From: Neckera pumila
Taxonomy: Eukaryota; Streptophyta; Bryopsida; Hypnales; Neckeraceae
DNA: 64,000 nucleotides
Direction of reading: 5' to 3'
Assembly (NCBI GenBank): GCA_963969595.1
Contig: OZ018417.1
Coordinates: forward strand, 8,124,501-8,188,500
Positions 13,348 to 23,138 of this stretch are shown here, one piece after another (position 1 is the first letter of the stretch; every line of letters begins with the position of its first letter). The notes below the pieces were generated by a model that was given only the letters and a program-made list of their open reading frames with translations, was not told where the DNA came from and did no database searches. The position numbers and the translations under genes were made by a program.

Positions 13348-14289
13348 TTAACCCCGTAAAGGACCATTATCCCTTTGAGGGACAAATGGGTTTTCGGGTA
13401 GGTACCTATGGGCTGAAATTTTGTCGTGATTTTTTGAAACTTTTTTGGAGATAATAAAGTTGATAAGCTTTGTGGGAATATAATTTTTTTCACAATCGGT
13501 GCCCAGAAACAATAGTTATGACTAAATAAGCTCAAAACAAGGGACGGGGGGCAATTTGCGCAGCCAAAAAAAAATGGACAAAAATTTGAATTTGAATTTT
13601 TAATATTTGTTTTCTCATAGATTATATTTTTGTCTATCTGGAAAGCTTTGATTCATTTCATTTGGATTTGTTATGAGAAAGTTATAGACATTCTTGTTTT
13701 TCGGGCAATTAGAGCATTTTCTTGGAAAAAAATAACTTGTAAGATTCATTTCTGCATGCAATTTTTCAAATTTTTCAATTTTCTTTTTTTTGCATAGTTT
13801 AGATTATTTTCTAGAACAATCTCACCATTGAGATTGTGCATTTTAATTCCATCTAAAATATATGAATATTTTAAATTTTCCTTCTATCTTGTACCTACTT
13901 CTACTTAATAATTTTTTAAAGAATGATAATTAAGTTCTTTTGAATTTCTTTTTTTTTCCTAGACTCTCAACTCAATTCTCCACTATAAATATTTAAAGCT
14001 CAAAACTCTGTAGTGCAAAAATTTTAAGTTAAAAATGTTCAAAGTCAAAAAATCTAGTCCCACAATGTGTTGAAAATTTTGTTTTTTTTACTTCAAATGT
14101 AGATAGCTTGCAATCTGTGCAGTCAAAAATTTTGAATTTTTTTTGCACACTCTCATACTAGTTAGGTGTAAGATCCTATGGTTAGATGTGAAAAAAAAAC
14201 ATTTTTCAATTTTTTTTATTCTTTGCTATAGAAATGGCAGTTTTGAGTGTTTTTTGGCAAAAAAAATGCCTTGGTCCTTTAGGGATTAA
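13348..14289 (-). mobile_element. TTAA-flanked element, copy C
   Basis: TTAA-CCCCGTAAAGGACCATTA at the left, CCTTTAGGGA-TTAA at the right. At 942 bp it is among the longest copies. It carries the complete shared interior, including GTTTTCGGGTAGGTACCTA and GGCAGTTTTGAGTG. It is inserted between the protease and integrase relics of the copia element. Confidence 0.87.
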
Positions 14290-14399
14290 CCAAATTTGTA
14301 CTTGTTGGTATAGCAAGCATTTTTTGATGAAGTGTCACGTTGTCACCTAATTCATGTAATTCATTACTTAATTTTCATTTCGGAAATATTGGAACCCCA

Positions 14400-15310
14400 G
14401 ATCTAAAAACTCTAAATATAATTCAAATTTATCTTCTAACTTTGTCTAAATTTCTTTGTTGAAAATAAATCCTATGCAAGCCTTAGGACATGTAAGACAT
14501 CATATATAATTGTCTTTATATCATTTAAGAGTCTCACTATATCATCATTATGACATTGGATTTTGTATGATGTCGTAGCATCCTCTAAATAAATAGTCAA
14601 CTTATTGACTCTCAAATTTATATAATTGTTAAATGCATTTGATTGGTGACAAATATATTGTGTTGCTCCCAAATCTGCATACCATTTAGAAATGGATTTT
14701 CTCTTCGCTCTTAGTGCAACTACGTGAAGTCTATTTGGATATACTATCATATTTACCTATTTAATTCCCTTTGTTTAATTTCTTTTTTAGCAACTACCTT
14801 TATTCAACAATATTTCATAACAGGTGCAAGTTTGGGGCAATGAAAATACCATTTGTATAAGGTAAAATTCTTTTTTTCCTCAAAAGGCCAAAAAATATTT
14901 TACGTCTTGAGTTTGAAAACCTCATGGAATTCTCATTATAATAAGGATTTTTGCCATTATGAGAATATTTCTTTCCTATAAAAAGGAATGATGCATTTCT
15001 TATGTGAGATTCATGTCATTCATCAAAGTTTCTTCATGCATTAAGTATTTTATGTAGAATGATGCATTGATGTCTTGTTAAAGAACAATTAAAAGCATTG
15101 TCACTTAGAGGCAAATTTTGCACAAAAGTAAGAATTGCCTATGGAACAAGCAATCCTATTATAGGTTATTAATCAAGGCGAGATCTAATGCATGATTGTG
15201 AATTATGATGCTTTCATTGTCTTTCATTTTGAGTGTAACTATCCAACTAGTTGTATAGATGCATTTCGTGACTACATCCTAGGATTTTAATACACTTGTT
15301 AGTTCTTTCC
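14400..15310 (-). pseudogene. Copia gag and protease relic
   Basis: The upstream part (about 15300-15160) reads LKMKDNESI..HNHALDLALINNL, resembling copia gag. Around 14860 a degenerate zinc knuckle reads YKWYFHCPKLAPVMKYC. At 14750-14472 the protease reads WYADLGATQYICHQSNAF and ends YDVLHVLRLA. The usual Asp-Ser-Gly active site is Asp-Leu-Gly here. Stops occur between the blocks. Confidence 0.85.
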
Positions 15311-16015
15311 CTACTTGATTTTACATGTATGACTAGTTATTTTGTTTCTAAGACAATTTTTTAATAATCGTTGAAGCAATGGCATTTCTATATACCAAAT
15401 TGTTTATGTTTTGTGTTCCTCTATTATGTAAAGCTTAGCTACCAACAACTATATGATCTATTGTTGGTATCATTGGTAAAAGCTCATCACCATTTATTAT
15501 AGACTCTAATGTTTTTTTGTCTGTAAAATTAGTGTCATTCTATATCTCCATATGTTGAAGTAGGATCCATCAAATTTTGATGTTTGAATTATATCTATTT
15601 TTTGTGTTATTCTTAATCTTTTAGTTTATAGACTTCAAAATGAATTTTAAATTCTTCCTAATTTGAAGTAATGTACCCTCAATTCCAATTTGTTTATATT
15701 GTGACCCTCCAATCCCTCCATTAAATAAACAAGCTTGAAGTTAATTGTTATTTAAAGAACTTTATCATTTTTATGGATATTTTCTTGTCCAACTCTATGA
15801 TTTTATTTAAAAAGACTCACTAGTAATTCCATAAGTTTGATAAATTATTATAATTAGAGAAAAAAGCTTTGTTGATGGTATTTCTAAAATTTCAACACAG
15901 ACTGATTGGAAGGTATAATTGAAATTTATTTTCTGCATGATTGTGTGGTTCAATGAAGCTCAAGATCTAATAGAATTTTTTGAAATTTCCCTTCTTGTTG
16001 TTTCTTTTTGAATTA

Positions 16016-16026
16016 CTTTGATACCA
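16016..16026 (-). promoter_or_regulatory. Primer-binding site (initiator Met-tRNA type)
   Basis: The minus strand reads TGGTATCAAAG, matching the 3' end of the plant initiator methionine tRNA as used by copia elements. It sits between the LTR and the gag relic. Confidence 0.7.
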
Positions 16027-16027
16027 T

Positions 16028-16207
16028 TTATAGAAGTTATGAACATATATTTTGATATATTTAAAATGATTAAGTTACATCTTTATGAGGATGTAGATGA
16101 CACACTTTCATAACAATTTCAACTTTAATTAACAACTATTGCAGCTTTTTGGCCAAGCATAATTTGTATAACTATGCATTATATGATTACTATAAATGTA
16201 TCCAACA
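16028..16207 (-). mobile_element. 5' LTR of the decayed copia element
   Basis: On the minus strand this starts TGTTGGATACATTTATAG, a usual copia LTR start, and runs to the primer-binding site. It shares long blocks with 265-404. The inner end lacks an obvious CA, so that boundary is approximate. Confidence 0.6.
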
Positions 16208-17500
16208 CATTCAAGACGGCCTTAGGACTAAAGCTTCTCTTCTTTTATTGAAATTAAAATTGCACTTGGTAGTTCTTAACAACGTGCATATATAGAATAC
16301 GTGTTAAAATATAGAAACATCTATACTACAAAACTTGGTCAAACGCACCTCACATTGAACACTTCATAGATCATATTTTTGTTGTTTAATGGGGTGTTTT
16401 TAATATGAAAGATGTGCATATGGATGATTCCCACATATCTATGCAATCAAATTAAAAAAATTCATCAAAAATTGTTTTCAATAAATAATTATATAAAATT
16501 ATAAAAATTAAATTAAAAAATTCACAAAAAATTAAATTTTGCATTTTTAAAATCCTAATTTGGTATGCTTGATTCGTATTGCATAAGAGTTAAAAAAAAT
16601 CATCACCAATTCTTTTCAATAAAAAATTATAGAAAATTATAAAAATTGAATTAAAAAATTCACAAAAAATGAAATTTTGCATTTGGGTCATTGTAAGAAA
16701 TACCAGTCTTGTTGAATTGTCACAAGGAGTTTGTGGAAGCTTCCTTTTGCAATAACTTTTGAAGTATAACTCGCATGAAGATGAATTTTTTATTAGAGAA
16801 GTCAGTCTTGAGGCTAATCATATCTCATATTTTTCAAAAATTTTAAAAAATCATTTCATATTTAAATTTTGATTTAGCTCATTTGTCACGTTTTGTGTTT
16901 TAGGAGTTTTGAGTGAAAAGGAGTATCCAAATTTAATGATTTAGAGCTAAAATTTCTATAGTCTATTTGCTTAGTAGGAACTCATATTTCTACCAAAGGG
17001 GATTTAAAAAATATTTTATTTTGTGTTGTCTACGTTTATGCAAAGAGGGCTCTCTTGTGCACGCAATTCTGAACATTTTAGATGATTTCAAGATTAATTT
17101 TTTAGTCAAATCTCTACACCATGAAGTCTTCCCAAATGGTCTATTTTTACTTTCTTTGAAAAAAAATTTCCTATTTTTTACAAATTAAAACGTCAAAGTA
17201 TGTATTTTCTTTATAAGTTCAACTCACTCTGTTTTGTGAATAACTTTTGACGTAGATTTTTTTTAGATCTAAAATTTTGGGGATTTGCTAATTTTAATCT
17301 TGTACTAATTTTCCTTGTTTTTTATTTTAATTTTAAATTCATATGCAAAAGCTTATGAGTATTGGAGTACTGGCCAAAAACAGGCCAAAATGGACCAAAA
17401 CCGGACAGTGTTTCTTGCAACGACCCATTTTTAAAATTCTAATTTGGTATGCTTGATTGGTATTGCATAAGAGTTATGCGAGACTAAAATTGGCTATTAT
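16208..17500. repeat. AT-rich 141-bp tandem pair split by an insertion
   Basis: Unit 1 (about 16449-16589) and unit 2 (16590-16684 continued at 17427-17490) share AAAATTATAAAAATT(A/G)AATT, TTTTGCATTT and TTTGGTATGCTTGATT. The second unit is interrupted by the element at 16685-17426. Confidence 0.8.
16685..17426. mobile_element. 742-bp TIR element with 4-bp target duplication
   Basis: The ends GGGTCATTGTAAGAAATAC and, on the other strand, GGGTCGTTGCAAGAAACAC form an imperfect 19-bp TIR. Comparison with the uninterrupted repeat unit at about 16540 shows the insertion site GCATTTTTAAAA became GCATTT...ATTTTTAAAA, that is an ATTT duplication. No transposase frame; a 73-codon frame at 16967 looks random. 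Superfamily not assigned. Confidence 0.75.
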
Positions 17501-18021
17501 ATTCTATGTTATGCAAAAATTCTTGGAATGGCAAAATACTTAGTAGAATAGCGTGGACAATTGAGAGTTGCGTGGCACTGTATAGTACCCTCCAAGAAGT
17601 CTTGCAATCCCTTGTGTGGTTTTCAACCAAGTAGTTTGATTACAAAACATACTTGTGGTAGATAAATATAAATATTTGATTGAGTTTTTTTTGCCTTAGA
17701 TAAGGTGAGTCATGTACCTTGGTGTGACTCATTTCATTTTTTGAAAATATCTCTCTTTGTGAGAGGTGATTGATTTTCAAAACACTAAGCTGAGTTTAAA
17801 GGTACAATGCTACATTTGAAAATTTCACTGTAGGAAATCATATGTAGTTGATTTCAACTGGCTTTAGAGTTGAGAGAATCAACATTACTGCAAGCATGCT
17901 TCTAGTGATTGTTGCTTGCAGACATAGCTTAGAAGTGTTGTGGGGAAAAATGATGTTTGTTTAAGATATTATGTGTGATGTTGCTAGGATTCTGTAAGCA
18001 AACTTTGTGAAATTCTAAATA

Positions 18022-18295
18022 GTGTTAATTATTAGCTTTGCACCATGACATAATGTAGAAATCATTGAATGGACACCAAATTCTTTTGATCCTCAATCCT
18101 ATAGCAAAAGTATGGAAGCAAGTCCAAGTCGAGTGCAAAAAACATAGACTCCCTAACAAAGATCAAATGTGGACATTTGTAAACTTGGCATGGGAGGCTA
18201 TACCTCAAGAAAGTTTCCAAAAGTTAATTTCTACAATGCCAAACCAAACGGAAGCTGTGGTAGTAGCTCGAGGTGGTAGTAGTCTGTGGTAGTGG
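18022..18295 (+). pseudogene. Tc1/mariner-type transposase C-terminus, frameshifted
   Basis: Frame pieces read APCH-like, then NVEIIEWTPNS, a frameshift, then LNPIAKVWKQVQVECKKHR, NKDQMW, AWEAIPQESFQKLISTMP and AVVVARGG. This follows the Tc1 family pattern (WP..SPDLNPIENLW ... IP...I..LI.SMPRR..AVI.ARGG.T.Y). The third catalytic acid, the Glu of NPIE, is Ala here, and the frame is broken, so it is dead. Only the last ~90 residues remain. The family match is strong for such a short fragment. Confidence 0.75.
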
Positions 18296-18299
18296 ATAT

Positions 18300-21200
18300 A
18301 CCACTTTTTTGCAAAGTAATTCCTGGTGAGCAAGACATAATGTAAAATTCAGATTGTAATACTCTTCTACAATACTATAGCTTTCTAACAAAACCCTGTG
18401 TGACAATGTTTGTTCAAATTTTTGTTTGATGAATGAGCTTGTTTTCCATTGCCTTGAAAGAAAATTGCAAAATACATTGAAGCCCATATAGGGGAAAATT
18501 TTACCTACATAGTGTGAGTCTTTATAACATTGAAAATGTGAACAATGATGTTTCCTAAATACATGTGCAGTCAGATCTTAAAAAGTCATCACACATAATT
18601 TTTCAGTTAATTATTATATAGAACTACGAAAAACAAATAAAATAATTCATCGAAAATAAAGTTCTGCTTTTTGGACACTGAAATTTCATATGTTGATTAA
18701 GGTTCTATAAAGTTATAGATTTAATAGGATAGATTGATAATATATATTTTAAATGGTGTCAAAAAGGAAAATTTGAAGGACTTCATAGTAGGGGTGCAAG
18801 ACATTTTGGAAAGTACCAATACAATCATTATTCTGTTGTCAAAGCATCCAAATAAACATTTGAGCATGGTTTCCATTATTAAACACCTTGGATTTATTAA
18901 TGGAACTTATGGTCAATTAAAAAAGAATTTCAATACATATATGAATATCTTTATGTTAACACACATACCAAAGAAGATTTTATTTGTAAACAACTATCAA
19001 TTTTAAACCCTGATATTGTATAAAACTCTCAAATATAACAAGGACATTCTATTTCCTTGATGACTTTATGTGGCTCTTATATTGTAAAGTACTACATTGC
19101 TCTAACTTTGTTTTTCTCTCAAAATAAACACCTTACTTTTCAAGTTCGTTGTTAAGCACTCTTTACACAGCGACAATGATCATAATCAAGCATACATAAT
19201 TTCAATTTCAAAGAACCCAAATCCTAAATATGGTGAATTTTTTTTAGTTAAATTTCATGAGTTCGCATAATAAATGGCTCAAAATCATCACTAATGAATT
19301 TTCAAATTCAATTGCATACATATATTGGAAACTTCCATAAGCACATCTCTCCTTCTAGAAGATATTCCAATAAAAGTCCGACAATTCACACTTCACAGAG
19401 TTCAATGTTGCAAGTGTCAAAAGTCCAATATTTGTAACACAAATAACTAACAACTCTAGAATATTTGCAGGATACAATTACATCTATTATATTAAGCACG
19501 CAATGTCACAACCCTTTGCAAAAATCTGTCACATTTTCATCCCATCTAGAGAAATACCATCCAATCACTTCAGATATCCAACTTTCACGATGAAAACCTA
19601 GAGGCGCGACAAACATAACCTGTTAAATTAGATTTTTAAAAGATTTAAAAAAAAATTGTTAACCTATTCAATGTTGACTGTGTTTATAGAGCAAGTCTCT
19701 ATCTTAAAAAGAAAGATCTCTATCCATATAGTTTAGAAGTTAGAAATTTTCACAATACACATTAGTCTAAGCTTACATGGTGGTCCATTTTCAACAATTA
19801 TTTCAAAGTTATGGTCTCATATAAATTTTTTATAATAGTCTAGTGCCTTAAATTTTGCATAATGATATGGCATATCCATCAACAAAGTTTGAGCAATAGA
19901 ACAAATGAAAATCATTCAATCTACATTGCTAAATTCTAATGTCTTTGTCATTTATAGTATTTAGAATCATGCAATGTCCTTTTATGGTGAAGCATTATTG
20001 CAATAAGAGCATGGTCATTGTAGTTCACTAAATGATCTTAATGCATAGGAATTACACCAAGCTTCTGAAAAGCCCCATCCCAAGCTTGCCAATGCCAAAA
20101 AAATTGGACAAGCTTTCCTAATTCTATACTTTAGAAACCATTTTTCAAGGCAAGGCCATTTCTTAGCACGCTTGAGTTCGAGAGATTAAGTCTCATACTC
20201 CTAAGTATTCTTTATTGTATATACATCAATCCCAATGGCCTAGTGCAATATCTAAATTTCAACTTACAATTTAATGGTTCAGGCTGAACAGCATTCCTAT
20301 GACACTCCCAGGGATCCATAGAGGGATTATCCTAATTTTCAAAGGATAATGGTTTAGGCTAGTTAACAATGTTATGCAATGAGTTGGCTCCTTGCTCTTG
20401 CAAATCTAAGAAGTGCAACCAATCGAGTGCCTAAGTTTTGTTTCTAAGGTTTTTTTAATTTTAAGTTAATTTTTAACAATTTTTCACTATTTTCACTATT
20501 TTTATTGTAATTTTAATTTTCTTAATTAACTTTTTTTTTTTAAAATGTGGCCACTATTCATCATTGATGATTAATAGTGGCCATTGTCCTTCAAAGGGGT
20601 TGTATTTCATTGTAAGAAACTCCGCAAAGGGAAGCAGCTCCTTTGAGGGCTCTTCTAATGGGATATTTGAAGAACTCATGCTCCGCAAAAGCAGACATAC
20701 CAACTCCATTGGAGCAACAATATTAATAGAAGCATTGCCACTAGACCTTGCTAACAACCTCAACAACGGTACTCCCGTCCTTGCCGTGCTTGTCCAACAC
20801 AAAGGCTCCACACCAACACTCCTTTAATTACAATATAAGTTTTGTCATTATTCCCATCACTCCTACATTTGCATGACAAAAGAGGACTTGTGTAGAGGGC
20901 AATTTTACACTCATACTAACTTGGTCAACATTGACTATGGCCTCAGTAGAGGTGAATCCAATTTTAAAGGATAGTTGGTGCATAGAATGGGGTGGCCATG
21001 GCACTACTACATTTCTCTTGGATCGTAAGTACCTCCCCACCAGTTGTTGCTGTGGTCAATTGTAGTGCAACTAGTGGCGATGTTCTAATTAAAATAATGA
21101 GCCACATTACTTGATTTTTTTCTTTGAAGTAGCTGATCAAGCATCCCATTGATGATGTTCTAAATCTATTTATTATACTTCTATAATCTCTTCCATTTTT

Positions 21201-21999
21201 GGGGAGCATGTCTGGTGACAATAACCTTGGATATGGCTTTGATTGGCTGTGAAATTATTTTACCATCTTTGAGTGTCAATGCTCTAAACAAATCCAAAAT
21301 CAAGCCAACAATGCATCTGTGTCTAGGATTAGAAAGTTAAACTTTGAAAGGATAAGACCTATTACCAAGTTACTTTGCCAAAAATGATTTGATGTTTTGA
21401 ATTAATAGGTGTATTCTTCATTTCTATAGTGATCTAAAAAGTCATCCATTGACCGCCATTTTTTGGTTGTTGCATTACATATTTAGCCTTATAAAGACGT
21501 TACAAACAAGAGTGGTTCAATGGATGATAAAAAATCCTTCAATGTAAGCCACTTAGAGAAAAGCATAAACTCATCTTTGAAATTTTGTGTGAAAAGGGGA
21601 GGTCTTGCACAATAGTTTAACCTCCAATGAGTGTTTTTCTTTCTTTTAAATAGATGATTCACATTGTACCAAAAAGAATGCCTTGATTTCTAGAGTGACC
21701 AAACCATTTTTACAGGGTTAACCTTGAAAGAACACAGTAGACCTAAAAGTTTTGATGAATGACCACACTAAAAGAAACAAAGAAGATCTACAAAGTTAGT
21801 AGACCTACAAAGTTTTGATTCAGTAATTAGAGTATTTTGGTGACTACCTCGGTTATGGGGGTTGCATCCTTTATGAAGGTTAAAGCATTGCAAATAAACT
21901 CTCAAGTGAATCCTTAAAGGAATTCCACAGTGATTATAAGAAAACCATTCCCCTACCGAGAATTTTTTTGTCAATGCTTTATATAAAAATAAAAATGAA
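18300..21999. other. AT-rich intergenic DNA, nothing recognised
   Basis: Short open frames occur at 18734-19006 and, on both strands, at 20554-21221. None shows a family resemblance or splice signals I can support. The patch 20560-21060 is somewhat GC-richer and could be a decayed mobile element. Confidence 0.5.
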
Positions 22000-22139
22000 A
22001 CGCATATGGTGATGAAACCAGGCATTCCCTATCCCTATTTGGATGAAATTCATCTTGATCGTGAAGAAAATTCCCCACCAATGTCCTCCATCCTTAAATA
22101 TTTAGAGAACTCAAGGCCCAATCTCCAAAAAGGGAGGAG

Positions 22140-22552
22140 ATTTAGGGAACTGAAAATCACTTCTCTATATGTTTGGAGAAGAGCAAACACTTGTGGGGAA
22201 GAACTTTCCCTATCCCCATATTTGTTCAAGATCACTTTTCTCTATATGTTTGGGGAAGAGCAAACACTTGTGGGGAAGAGCATTCCCTATCCCGATATTT
22301 GTTCAAACTCACTTTCCTCTATACGTTTGGGGAACCTATCCCCGTACTTGTTCAAAATCTTTTTCCTCTATATGTTTGGGGAAGAACAAACGCTGGATGG
22401 GAAGAACATTCCCTATCTCCATATTTGTCCTATGGGAGGAAGAGCATTCCCTATCCCCATATTTGTCCAATGGGAAGAAGAGCATTCCCTATCCCCATGT
22501 TTGTCCTATTGGAGGAAGAGCATTCCCTATCCCCATATTTGTTCTTTCTTCA
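22140..22552 (+). repeat. Compound minisatellite (about 76-bp then 38-bp units)
   Basis: The core CATTCCCTATCCCCATATTT recurs. In the first half it alternates with TTTTCTCTATATGTTTGGGGAAGAG-type text in units of about 50-80 bp. In the second half (22408-22545) four units of exactly 38 bp follow each other. The array is free of stops in all three plus frames, which creates three overlapping false open frames of 130-198 codons. Confidence 0.92.
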
Positions 22553-22835
22553 TCCACATGAAGGTTGGGATAGGGAAGAATTGGTGGGGATGCCCTCATT
22601 GATACTGGTCATTGGCCATTCCCCTGTACTGATCTACGAGACAGTGCTCTTCTATACAGTACAAAATCTCGCAGGCTATAATCAACCACCCTGTGCATGA
22701 TGAGCTGAAGAATTCTCACAAGGGTAGGGGCAGAAAATCGAGTGACAGAGCCTTTTCAAATCTAAGCTGCAACTGAGGAAAGCAAGCCAAAAAAAAAGCA
22801 CGAGTGCATCCATCCGCCTATTAAAAATCAGTTGT
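22553..22835. other. Intergenic DNA, no feature seen
   Basis: Between the minisatellite and the duplicated gene end. A segment at about 22730-22835 may be a distal 3' flank of the gene. No polyadenylation motif is convincing. Confidence 0.4.
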
Positions 22836-23040
22836 GACATTAGTCTCGACAAAGAGAGATAGCAAGCAACTAAGAACAACCTGCCCCAAGGAAGCGAAAA
22901 CAAAACAAGGGAGGTCAACTTCATTTGTTTAGTTCGTCATAACACCAGCTTCCACATTAACAGAAGGCAATGACAGCAAGGAAGCGCTGAGGCCACCCAA
23001 CCTGCACACTACTTAATGTAATAAGTTCGCATGTCGGGTA
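22836..23040 (-). pseudogene. Degenerate second copy of the gene's last-exon end and 3' flank
   Basis: This stretch matches 23052-23255, the last ~39 codons of the DUF630/632 gene plus sequence just after its stop. The copy keeps CATGCTGTCATTGCC-like blocks and the final AACTAAACAAATGA, but indels break the frame and the Met in NMEAE is changed. It lies about 216 bp downstream in tandem. It is a local duplication with no coding potential of its own; it might supply an alternative 3' end. Confidence 0.85.
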
Positions 23041-23138
23041 AAAAAATCATTTGACATTATTCTCTACAAAGAGTCAAATATTGAAACAAGCCACTACCAA
23101 CGACCTCCCCGAGGCAGGGAAAACAGGGGAAGTCGGCT

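Larger units (their letters stand above)
5440..16207 (-). mobile_element. Decayed Ty1/copia retrotransposon with nested insertions
   Basis: Reading down the minus strand gives the copia order: LTR (16207-16030), primer-binding site, gag, zinc knuckle, protease, integrase, linker, reverse transcriptase and RNase H. Every part carries stops and frameshifts. Removing the later insertions (5938-6793, 7791-7992, 8994-9666, 10411-11406, 11456-12834, 13348-14289) leaves close to the usual copia length. The integrase-before-RT order separates it from Ty3/gypsy. It is old and inactive and acts as a reference for dating the inserts. Confidence 0.88.

Noticed and set aside
18734..19006. 90-codon frame as a small gene
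   Set aside because: No family resemblance, composition like the surrounding AT-rich DNA, no splice or promoter evidence.
20554..21221. Frames on both strands as a gag or transposase relic
   Set aside because: No motif (zinc knuckle, protease, DDE) could be found in any frame; left as unidentified.
22006..22700. Three overlapping plus-strand frames of 130-198 codons
   Set aside because: The 38-bp units lack stops in every frame, so the frames are a by-product of the minisatellite. Residue repeats simply follow the DNA unit.
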